Shown here in pieces: positions 20,085 to 30,108 of a stretch of 64,000 nucleotides of DNA. How positions within the stretch are numbered: the first letter of the stretch is position 1; each line of letters opens with the position of its first letter. Location: contig LATX02000196.1 of assembly GCA_001466705.2 (NCBI GenBank), positions 434,001 to 498,000 of the forward strand, in the 5' to 3' direction. A program made the translations under genes and the position numbers. The notes beneath the pieces are model-generated. The model saw only the letters and a program-made list of their open reading frames with translations. It had not been told where the DNA came from and ran no database searches. Origin of the DNA: Moniliophthora roreri (lineage: Eukaryota > Basidiomycota > Agaricomycetes > Agaricales > Marasmiaceae).

Positions 20085-21961
20085 TCACGATTCTAGTCTC
20101 CGTTTCGCTTCTTGTACGGCATCATCAATTGAAGTCGTCCAAGCTTCAAGAAGAAAGGAAGAGAAGAGTGTTATCAATTAGCTCGAATAGAATCATCGAG
20201 GTCACATTACTTACCCCATTTCCAGTTGTTTACAAACTTTTTACCCATCCTCTGCAAGATGTCCCACTGTTCACCAGGGTCGAGTCGATCCAAGTCTATA
20301 CCATCGAGTTTGAATGAGTAGTACCGCCCGTTTTGACGCGTGTTCTCCTGTACACGATGCGCCATTGGACGACGAATCTCATCGTATACGCGAAGAGCGC
20401 AGTGTACGTTCTCCCGCGTCGTCCTCGGATGCCCGAGGACTGTAGCGAGGATATAACCATCCTGAACGTATACATTATGAGTAAGTCATTTGGGACAGCA
20501 TCGAAACGGCGTACTTCTATCGCTTGTCCTGCTCCTGAACATTGATGAGGTTGTGCCGCATGAGCCTGCGATAAGATAATGAATGAAATGGATCGGTGAA
20601 GGTTAATAACATTGCTCACTGCATCGCCCATAACGGCTACGCGACCTGATACATACGAACGCATTGGACGTACGGTGTGGATAGCCCATTGAAGAGGCCT
20701 GTCGACGCACTGAGAGAGCGCATTAGGAAGTGAAACTTGGTGCTGTATCTCACTCACGTCTATAAGCGCCCGAACCTGGGGCTCCCAATGCAAGAAGTGC
20801 GAAGAAAACTGTGACTTGTCTGACGAAGATACCCAGGGCCCATTGTATTTGGTGTTTTCGAGATCATGGCGAGATGTAAAAGCGACGAAGTTGACAAGTT
20901 TGCCTTGAGATATTGGATAAGCAATGACATACTGAGCGGTCCAGATGATTAGACGATCAACTATATGGTGGAGAAAGGAGGAAACCTACACCACCCTTTC
21001 CGAGATACTAAATGATAAAAGATATTGGTTAACGAGTTCCCAAGAAGTAAAAGCCTTCATACCTGCATAGGAGTTGTCAAGGTCCGATGCGAAGGAAAGC
21101 GGGCTTGTAAACGCTCTGAGGGTATTAGGGCGCGATATGCAATAGTACCGCTCCAAACTGGATCTATTGAGTGCATGAGTTCCGCCGCTTCCTTGTATCT
21201 TCCCTCGGATTGAGCCCATCTTGACTTCTCGCCTAATAGCGTCCTCCTAACTGCCGATTTTAAGCCATCTGCACCAAGTAAGACGTCGCAGTACGCTTTG
21301 GACCCGTCTTCAAAGTACAGCTCTATGGGTCCTGTCATCCGCTGAGCATACGATTGGAGTCGCTTAGAACAGTGCGTTCGACAGGATCTTGGTAAGTGTC
21401 GTAGAAGCGTGTGTTGATAGTCGGCTCGATGAAGCATGACGAGCGAGCCTAAGGAGTGTAAATCAACCTGGTGTAATGACATCACACAAAACATACCGTT
21501 GGTAACCAGCTGGTAGAAATCACTACTTTCACCAGGCTGGTCGCTTTTTCGGTACCGGAAGCTTGATACTAGGAAACAAGAATGTTATGTGGCGTCGTAT
21601 CACGCAGTAAATGTGGCGCACCTGGTCCGTCTGTGACCTCTTGTTCTGTGACACGAAGAAGGTCTTGTTCAAGGCCAAGTGCTCGAATAATCTTCCAAGG
21701 CCCTACGTTACTGGTAAGAGAATGCCATGGGACGCAAGTGGAGTGACTCACGAGGGAAGAGCCCAATTCCAGCACCAATCTCAGCAAGCTTGCCAGCACT
21801 TTCGTAAACATCGATTTCTATATCAGGAAATTTTGACAAAGCTAGCGCGCATGTCAGTCCCCCAATCCCTGCACCACTGCATGTCATAGTTAGCGTAAAT
21901 CATTGGCGCCCGGAAAAGAGACATACCAGATGGCAACCTTTAGTCTACTGTTGGAGGTCAT
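20085..21961 (-). CDS. FAD-dependent monooxygenase (salicylate hydroxylase-like)
   Basis: Single-component flavoprotein monooxygenase that would hydroxylate an aromatic or related substrate using NAD(P)H and O2. The start ATG (21961) gives MTSNSRLKVAI. After a short intron comes the dinucleotide-binding motif CGAGIGGLTCALALSKF, then the Rossmann acidic residue in IEIDVYES. The middle exon has YFEDGSKAYCDVLLGADGLKSAVR, the DG motif. A later exon encodes GRVAVMGDA, and after an intron HAAQPHQCSGAGQAIE, the flavin-contacting GD motif. The C-terminal exon ends AVQEAKRRLES. About ten introns of 45-60 nt are needed. No signal peptide is visible, so it is probably cytosolic. The substrate cannot be inferred. 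Confidence 0.88.
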
Positions 21962-22778
21962 CGATAGAATGTGGAGAGTTCACCAGGAAGGTCGTTGTAT
22001 GAGTATCGCCCTTCTCAGTGAGCGCAGCCATTTTAACAATCCGCGGGTCTGTTTTGACACGGTTTGACCGGACAACGTTCGGGATATGTGTAGCTTGCCG
22101 AAGCTTACTTAAGAACTTAAGAAGGGACGAAACACGTTCCTGATAATCCGGCCGAGAATTATCCCACGATTCGGTCGCGCTTGTCGAATAACTTCCCTGA
22201 ATAGTGCATTTGATCATGTACTATCATTGGGTGGGTGTTTAGAATTTTTTGAAAATGCACCTCGGATTATACCTTCCCATCCACATTTCTCCTTTGGGAT
22301 TGGTAGATACGTTCTTTAACATCTATACTAGCTGTAAAACAGGACTGGTACACATTCAGCGACGGGACTTTGAGAGAGAGAGATGCCGGGGAGCGGAGTC
22401 TAAAAAGATGGGTGTTTGAAAAAAATCGGTCGCAAGTTTTGGACCACCCTCCAAAATTTATTATTGAAAAAATTACAGTCGTACAGAGAGACTGTCGCTA
22501 GTAGTTCCGATGGTATTTGAGGCCAGGGAGTGTGTGGAAGCGAGCAGATTCAATTTTCAAACACCCACCCATTTTTAAACAGTATATACCAGGATCCCCG
22601 TTTATACAGCCAAATGCCCAAGTCGGATCCGGACAAAATTCCTGGAAAATTTTTTGAATGCCTAACCCCCATCCAGACAAATTTGGGACAACGTCCCGAG
22701 CCATTTAGCTCACGTAGTTCACCACAAGCTTTACAGTTCTGTCAAGTTCTCAACGTCAGTACGGGATGAGTGAGAGCA
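21962..22778. other. Intergenic region with short inverted repeat
   Basis: This holds the upstream region of the monooxygenase. Around 22401-22425 and 22551-22580 a segment containing GGGTGTTTGAAAA occurs in inverted orientation, and a related GGGTGGGTGTTT lies near 22228. A 90-codon minus ORF (22217-21945) overlaps the monooxygenase start in another frame. I treat it as leader sequence. Confidence 0.4.
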
Positions 22779-23591
22779 CTAGAACGAGGCTGACGCCTTA
22801 AGATTGTTGTTCCTCGTGACCACGGCGCTCGCAGAGATAACAGCGCCCATCCTTCGGATAGGCTTGTGTTCTTTGCACCTTATGCATTCCTATGTCGTTT
22901 TTCAGCAAAAGAAAATTGATACAAATAACGAACAACACTTGCCCCTTGGTGATATAAAATTCTTTTGATACAACACAGCGACCTTTACGTAGCGCTCGCG
23001 ATTCACCACAAACGGTGCATTCCTGTTTCGTTCTCGATGTCAATAAAAAACAAGATACGAGGTATAAAGACGATACCTCGGTGATGACCTCCTCGTGCTG
23101 AAGCTCTTGCTGGTGCCATTTAAGGGAATATTCATCGGGACATACCTCGTCACATCCCTACTGAGAATAAGTCAGAACTCTTTAGGCAGTTGAATGCACG
23201 TGTGTACCTGAAAGCGGCATATGAACTGATTGGAATCGGGCATTGGCTTCACATTCGTTGAACGCCGAGAGTTTATGACACTGCACGGATGTTGCGTTTC
23301 GATCTGAGAAGCTGATTAGGAAGACAGGAAATGCTGAAGTGACGAATCGCTTACATGGTCTGAGGCATTCGTAGTTGGTACCTCATCGCAAATAGGGCAC
23401 GCGTCATTGTTCTCAATACAACCCTCGCATAGAAGCTCCAAAGGGTGCTTCTTGACAATCACAAACATCTCTTTCCGAAGATCCTTACTGCAATCGCGAC
23501 ATCGAAGAGGATGGCACTCTTCCTGATGAGATCTCTTCTCTCCTTTCAGATCAACGAAATCTTTACTTCGTTTGAAAACAGGTCGATCCAT
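22779..23591 (-). CDS. Cysteine-rich protein, possibly C-terminal part of the neighbouring gene
   Basis: The first exon (23591 downward) encodes a zinc-binding-like pattern: ECHPLRCRDCSKDL, then LLCEGCIENNDACPICDE. Further exons carry CDEVCPDEY, ECTVCGESRALRKGRC and ECIRCKEHK. With about five short introns the frame ends at TAG 22779. The pairs of C-x2-C suggest several small zinc sites. An in-frame stop directly precedes the ATG. Before it lies good coding sequence (YLSPYNPRPCGILELQERVY) that can be spliced to the end of the upstream ubiquitin-protease-like gene. The two may therefore be one gene. Function unknown. Confidence 0.5.
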
Positions 23592-23727
23592 TTAAACGAG
23601 ATTCGAAGAGCACAGGTCGTCATAGACCCTTTCTTGCAGTTCGAGAATTCCACACGGACGAGGGTTGTATGGCGAGAGATATTCTAGTCGAGTTTTAAGC
23701 CCAAGAAAAGGATGTATATCAGGACAG

Positions 23728-26500
23728 CTAACCTAAAACTGTCTTAGGGCGAACGTCCTTCTTGAGCTCTTTCCACACTTTCCATGCTTCCTCTCTGCTC
23801 CAGTCCTTGAACTTCTTCGGTATCGCTTCGGCTGCTGGAAGATTATACAGGCTGGCCACCAACTGATTAAGGGGCTCTTCCGAGTAGTTGACAGTGAGGT
23901 GCTGCACGTTTCCAACCTTTTGAACAACATCTGTTTTGACAAACTCGCTGTCCATTTGCTTCGGTGACCGCTCAATTTCGCCATCCAGGTTTCCAAAGGC
24001 ACGGTTGAACTGGGCTGAAATATATCGACGAAAACGAAAACGGAAGCAGTCGTGCCATTTTGGATTGGAATGACCGGGGCGGTGACCGTGGCGGTGATCT
24101 CCATGTCTCTCCTCTTGTGGAGGCAATTGACTGTGTGTGAACGGATGTTCCTCAACGCATGAGCCGTTTACCTTCCAGTGGACGCTGCCGAATATCTCCT
24201 CGCAAGTCATCAGATGGATATCCCCATACCCAGCACCAGAGATTTCGGATGGATCTGAGTAGTGCTCCTCGGCAAGCACCACTCCCGCTCGGTGATATAT
24301 GTCCGCGCAGACCGGACACATTAAGCCAGTTGTACGACCTAGGCTGTGTTCCGGGTCCTCTGCAACGTGATCCACCACCGCATCAACATCCACATCACCA
24401 GTCTCCAATACCTCTTTAAAGAGGTTGACTGCACGAGACGTCGCTTGGCGTACTAATGGCCTGTCGACCTCATCCTTTTCCTCTACCTTCCGCCTTGACT
24501 TATGATCGAGATGGAGCGTGTAGTTGCAATAAGGTATCCGTCCCACGTATACGAGGCAGCCAAGTCCATCATCGATGAGATGATCACAAATCGCCCACAA
24601 GCAGAGGTATGCAATGACCGCTCCCTTTAGATCATCTTTGCCGTAAGCATCGTTACGCAATGCATCTAAAAGCAAACGAAACCACAACCAATCGAACCCT
24701 TCCTGAGAACTCCCACGCGGACTCGATATCATGATGAATTTGCGAATGCATGGCTCATCAAACATGAACTGAGATTCTGGAATGGCTGGCTTCCGATACC
24801 TGAAACCAGGAGGCGGTGGAAGTGGCGGATACTCATCCGTGAACACCCGTTTGCAGCAGGCACATGAGAAAGCGCTGGCGCTTCGAGGTCTGTTATCTTT
24901 CGTGCGGTTGGTGGTGAGCTTGGACTTGGAATCGAGGTTATAGAAGAGGAGGACGGGGGTGGATTCACTGAACTCCTCGGTGCTACAGGTTCGGCCCTGA
25001 GTGTGCCACCCAACTCCATTTCGTACAAATGATCGGGTTTCGTCGCCTTCAACAAAGATGACTGCCGAGAGCTTGTATGTGGAAGGGCGGCCATTTGTAG
25101 GAACTACAATAGTACCCTCCAAGTGGAAGAATTCACTCGTCGGCCGAAAGACTATGGAGGCGGGTTGTCCATATACGGAGAGGCCGTTCGTGTCTTGGCA
25201 GATACATTTTGGACCATTGACAAAGGTTGATATGCAGTTGTAATGCCCGGCGATAGTCATCACAGGTTCGTGTTGGTGAATACGCTTTGTGCGTGGAATC
25301 AGTACACAACATTGACAAAACAGGAAAAAGACGTACTCTACAACGTTTACAATACCAAGCGACGGGTGGCATGAACTCGAGGCTGCAGTCGAGTTTTTCC
25401 AGGAGATCCATAGGAGACGATAAAGACGCTCCACGATCAACGAGCAACTTTGCGAGACTTTCGATTCGAAGATCATGGTGACACGCGAAGGCACGAATCG
25501 CTGCACGGAAAGCCCAAGCGATGGGATCCTTTCGTTTGGTTGTGATAGTTGAGTGTTCGGAGACACATTCCAATGACGAAAGTGCGTGTAAAAGGGATGC
25601 GAGGATGTTATACCTAATAAACGGTAAGACATAGATAGACGGAGCAGCGGTAATGACGTACTTGTCTGCATCTTGAACAAATGGAGATCTGACTATCAAA
25701 GGCACCTCCGAAGTGTCCTGAAGCTCGTAGATGATGAGGCGAGGAGTGGCCAAATGTGTAGAGGGATGCGCTGCGTGGATAGCTTGCGCATCGTTGAGGA
25801 AATACCAGTGGTCACTGTCACAGATTATTGTGGTGTAATGGCCAGCTGCACCAAATTTCTCCTCTCCGTGGTGTGACACTATGACGCGAGGTCGATAGGT
25901 GGCGCACCAACGTGAGTCTCGAAGTGGGAACACAAGATTCTCCTCAAATGACAGTTGCGGCTGCGTATTCGTATGTTGATTCGCACAGAATACGATGAAT
26001 CGTCGAGCCTTCACCAGAGTATTCGTCAGAGAACCACACGTCTGACAGGCATTCATTGTTCGCCATCATGATGGATTCAGATATGACGACGTGATTGTCG
26101 GATCCTGTTGTAACATTGGTAAAGTGATTTTCAAACTCGTCGCGGCGCCATTGGTACTGCAGAACATATGAGCAGATGTCGACGAGCTAGAATAGAGCAT
26201 ACCTCTTTACAATGGCCGCATATCCAAGCGATGGCAAAAGATCAAGGATGGGTGTTTCTGTAACCAGCTTTTGAAAGGTGTCAACGAGATCCTGTTGGCA
26301 TCCCATCGGAAATCCTAGAGGTACTACGAGGGACTCCAGAGATTGCTTCTTTCCTTCTGCTTGCCGTTGAAATATGGTCCAAAGCCGTTTGCCCACATCT
26401 GTCGCGGGGTTTGCGGTGAGATCGAGTGGCAACGCACGCAAGCTGTAGACAGAGGCATTCAAATAACACGAAAATGGACGACTATGGAGTCATTAGCGCA
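23728..26500 (-). CDS. Ubiquitin-specific-protease-like protein with two tandem modules
   Basis: Module 1 has a USP Cys box, SCYLNASVYSLRALP (Cys codon near 26467), a zinc-like CQTCG near 26040, and the His box GAAGHYTTII (His near 25839) followed by WYFLND and LIIYEL. Module 2 begins after a short intron with DKYNILASLLHALSSLE, where the Cys position is Lys. It has a second GHY motif (AGHYNCISTFVNG). A long C-terminal region follows with FSCACCKRVF, CPVCADIYHRAG and a basic end, DVRPKTVL. Joining the exons before and after 26056 needs a frame change I cannot explain with a normal intron. The N-terminal exon(s), perhaps up to 26860, are uncertain. Deubiquitinase activity is inferred only for module 1. 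Confidence 0.6.
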
Positions 26501-26935
26501 AGCGATGGACAAACAGAGAAGCAGATCCTTGCCTGCCGTCTATCGATGGGTTGGTAAAAGTGCCGTATGGGTATCTTCGGGTGGTCGGCTTGAGTACCTC
26601 CGAGCTTTGATCATTAGCGAAACGCGCTCGCTTTGATGATGCACGGGCGTCAGCGATAGAGTCTGATGCCGCGACATCGGTGGGATGCTGTCAGATTATT
26701 TGTCACTGGGAGAATCCGCGTCGAATAGACAGACACTTACTAATGTTGCTTGTTTCTTCTCCTAATTATTGCGCTTCTTCCTCTGGGGCTGCCTCTGCGG
26801 CTCCTCCCTCGGTACCTCGATTTCGTCGAAGCATTGCGATTGAGTGTGTGTTAGCTTTGTTGAATTCCTGCTAGCAGTGAGCGGTTCGCTAGGCTCTAGC
26901 GTAATCCCGACTTCGGTGTTAATGGAGGAGGCCTG

Positions 26936-27395
26936 TCAAGGCCAAGACCTTATGAGCGATCGTAAAGTCATAATATTGTGAATAGGACTTGCTAGGGACA
27001 CTTTGACCTTCTCTTCCACCACCGAATTCTCCTTGTCACCTTTATTCGTTGATGCCCTGGTCTTTGTGGCCGCTGGTTCGCTCTTGGCATCTTCATGTTG
27101 TTTTACACGTTTATTGAGAAATGATTCCTGCATATAAAGGCATCGAACGATAATCAGGGAGCACGATGAACGGTAGTGACCTTTCCTGATCCGGATGTTT
27201 GCTTTTGGGGTTCCTTTGGGCGGTGATCAATATTCTAACCGTAGGTCGATCAGTAGGCTGCAAGTATGTCATGACGCAGAGAGTTCCTACCTTCTCGCGT
27301 TTACTTAAGCTGTTTAAAATTGCTCTAGTGATATCGAATAGTTTTGAACTTGCGTTTTTGGTAGACTCGGCTATGTTTCGACCAAGTTGTGTCAT
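26936..27395 (-). CDS. Hypothetical small protein
   Basis: A start at 27395 gives MTQLGRNIAESTKNASSKLF with an amphipathic helix-like stretch. After one or two short introns the frame runs through ESFLNKRVKQHEDAKSEPAATKTRA, a charged Lys/Glu-rich region, to the stop at 26936. Upstream exons may exist to about 27875 (pieces such as YATNPNPIAPHEDFAY and STFELAIRNKK look coding). No family is recognised, and the gene could be a remnant. Confidence 0.3.
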
Positions 27396-27875
27396 TTTAT
27401 TCGTGATTTTGGATTTAAAATTGTTTGGAATCTATGTTCAAGCGAAACGGGTCAGATAGGTAGAGAAAAGTGGGATTGTGAGAAGGCTACTGACAATTTT
27501 GCCATCGTTTACACATTTATGCTTGACGTATGCGCCCGTCTGGTCATGCTGACAGGTCAGTACGTGTTGGGAAGCAAATGAGCGAGAGTTGGGTACAGTT
27601 CTGGACGTGTAGGCAAAGTCTTCATGCGGGGCGATAGGATTAGGATTAGTCGCGTACTTGGAGATCAATTGTTAGTGGCGAAGTATGGTCATAGCGCTAT
27701 GACGGCTCACCGGCTCACTGCCAGACAGTCTCCGAAACGTATCTTCCACGACCTCCAATCTGCACCGGACAAGGTCGGCGCCAGACGAGGTCGCGTGGTC
27801 GTTCACACGTTCACATGTCATTATTTTTTTGTTCCGAATGGCCAGTTCAAAAGTTGACTGCAATTCGTCCAGCTT

Positions 27876-28782
27876 TGCCCTCGGCCAAAGTACACCGCTG
27901 ACAACAAATCATACCCTGTTGATACGTTAGGAATATCATCGTTCCGAGGACTCCAACGTACGATGGTGAGGATTTTCTGTTACGAGATGCACGTGACTGA
28001 ACCCTGGGGCCAAAAACTACGCATGAAAAATGACATTTATGAGAACTGTCCCGTATCATATTCAGCGCCAAAACATAGAAAAGACTTCCTGAAGGGCTCT
28101 GGGACTACATACAAAGGGGGACATGACGGGATGAAGGACTTCGTCGCTAGCGGCTATCTATCATCTATCATCGTACGTTCAACGTACGTTGAGGATCCCA
28201 CCGGCGTCTCAGTGGAAGCCCATCATCGGATCATTCCTAACGTACCTCCATCGTACGATATCCTGCCAGCGGTGTAAAAGGAGAACACACGGAAAACTGG
28301 AAAGAAAACCACATAGATGATTAAGTAATAACACAAGCGAGTACGATAATAGTATTCGCCAAAGATTTCCTATCGGTCCTCTATAAGTTAGAAATCCATG
28401 AGCGATAGCATAAAATGTTACCTACGAACAAGCAGCCCCAACCCCATAGTATGGCCGAGCCTCACCAGCCCATCCTCGATCCACCAAACGAATCTATCCC
28501 TTCGCAAAGTCTTTCTGCACCAAATCTCTTGGAGCTTCTAATTCTTGTGTCGCTCTACTGTCTTCGTCCTCTTCATGGCACAAGATAGAGTCGGGAAAAT
28601 GTTAAAAAATCTAATCATTAGGAATAGAAGATATAAAAGAAATGAGGTGGTCTTCATACCTGGCATGTCCCGACAAAAACCAATTACATCGCTTCGAGAG
28701 GAGATTGAGTAAATTCAAGTTGGGCCGGAGGGTAGCTCGGAGAGGGTACATAATTTAAAAAATTTTCCCGCTCTCGCAACAC
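27876..28782. other. Intergenic region
   Basis: No gene is supported. CGTACG-containing motifs (CGTACGATGG near 27957, CCATCGTACG near 28248) occur in opposite orientation about 300 bp apart, together with ACGTTAGGAAT-like segments. This suggests a small degenerate inverted-repeat element. Confidence 0.35.
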
Positions 28783-29127
28783 TATGAGCACGTGAGGGAA
28801 TAGTGACATCATAACGGCGATCTCGCCGTTATCTCTTATCTATTACCGCTACGCGGTCTTCAGCGGGGGTAGGTTAGGGGTTAGGGACTAGGAAGTACGG
28901 TCAAGGGTAAGTTCCTTCGCTTGCGAAGGACTTACCCTCCACCGGTTAGGGCTTGTACCTCATGCTGAGTCGGTTAGCGGTTAGGTGGCTAGGGGTTAGG
29001 CAGATAGGGTCTGGAGATGGATATATGTACAAAAAACGCGAAGGAGTACTTACAGACGCGTAAAATATTATGTGCACGTGAGGGAAATAGTGGCATCATA
29101 ACGGCGAAATCGCCGTTATCTCTTATC
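28783..29127. repeat. Hairpin-rich region with two direct repeats
   Basis: Two copies of a segment of about 60 bp (28783-28847 and 29068-29127) start near GCACGTGAGGGAA and end CGCCGTTATCTCTTATC. Each holds a 10-bp-arm hairpin, ATAACGGCGA-NN-TCGCCGTTAT. The arms are identical and the 2-base loop differs (TC versus AA). Between them are a second hairpin (GGTAAGT...GCGAAGGACTTACC, 28908-28937) and scattered TTAGGG-like motifs. The second copy stops at the N in 29128. Confidence 0.75.
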
Positions 29128-29128
29128 N
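29128..29128. other. Assembly gap (single N)
   Basis: The gap lies at the end of the second hairpin repeat copy, so contigs probably broke on this repeat. Order and distance across the gap are uncertain. Confidence 0.95.
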
Positions 29129-29269
29129 GGTTTCGACAGCATTTATGGTGAGCCATCTGTCGTTGTTAGGCGAGAGTAGCGGTGCACTTCACACGTGTAT
29201 ACTCTAGACGCGCCGAATACATTTCTTTGTCACAGTGTATGGTGCATTCTGGTCCCCGAGCGGTTACGA

Positions 29270-29839
29270 AGGACCCCCGGCTATACCCCGAGATGTCTGA
29301 GGAGGATCCGGATGAAAATTGGGAGAAATTTTGAAATCTATGAGGTGAATCCGGATGAAAATTTGAGGTTTTTGCGGGACGTTTGAGGCGGAAATCCGGA
29401 TGAAAAATGTCCCTCTGATAGGTCTGAGTCGGATCCGGATGAAAAGTTAGCCAGGCTGACCTTGTTTCGTACCGCGTCTCAGCAGCTAGTTTGAGCCTGG
29501 TAAGCACTGCCACGGGTTAGGAAGGCAAAAAACATATTCTAATCTTCAGTACAATACATGCATGTAATACTGAATTTTTTGATTTTCTGCACTAACTAAC
29601 TGCCCTGTGGCCTCTAAAGCTATGCTAAGCCAGTGGTAGCTGGCGCCAGTTGAAGGTTGGTGCTTTGTTCGCGCTGCGCGCGAAGAAAATTAGGGTTTTT
29701 AGGGGTCTGAGGTAGAAGTCCGGATGAAAATCGGGCGTCTGCGAGGTATGGGTCAAATCCGGATGAGAATTTGGTCAAAATGTCCGGATGAAAAATGGGG
29801 GTCCGGGCTCAGACCTCTCAGCGTATAGCCGGGGGTCCT
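29270..29839. mobile_element. hAT-like non-autonomous DNA transposon (MITE)
   Basis: The 570-bp element has terminal inverted repeats of about 32 bp starting AGGACCCCCGGCTATAC, with roughly four mismatches between ends. It is flanked by a perfect 8-bp direct duplication, GGTTACGA (29262-29269 and 29840-29847). An 8-bp duplication is characteristic of hAT elements. The interior has no transposase and contains seven copies of TCCGGATGAAAA or close variants. Four lie near the left end (29307-29445) and three near the right end (29718-29795). Such subterminal repeats are typical transposase-binding sites in hAT elements. Confidence 0.85.
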
Positions 29840-30108
29840 GGTTACGACTGAGTGCCACGTCGATCTCTTTGTAGACCGATTTAATTCTACGGAGATAAAA
29901 GAGCGCTGTGGCGTCCCCATATTGATATGGGTTCGGCGATCATACAAAGGTGTTCAGTGTTCTATGCTTCGCCTCCGGATACATGGATAACACGCGTTTA
30001 AATATGAACGTTCAGGCCGATTTCCTTCAAAGTGATGTATGCAGGCTATTGCTATTTGGTCTATTTAGGAGGACAGGTCCGGAGGAGGTACACACTAAAC
30101 AACCCACG

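Noticed and set aside
21945..22217. 90-codon minus ORF upstream of the monooxygenase
   Set aside because: Overlaps the true start in another frame; probably leader sequence.
24159..24419. Plus-strand ORF
   Set aside because: Antisense to the USP-like gene.
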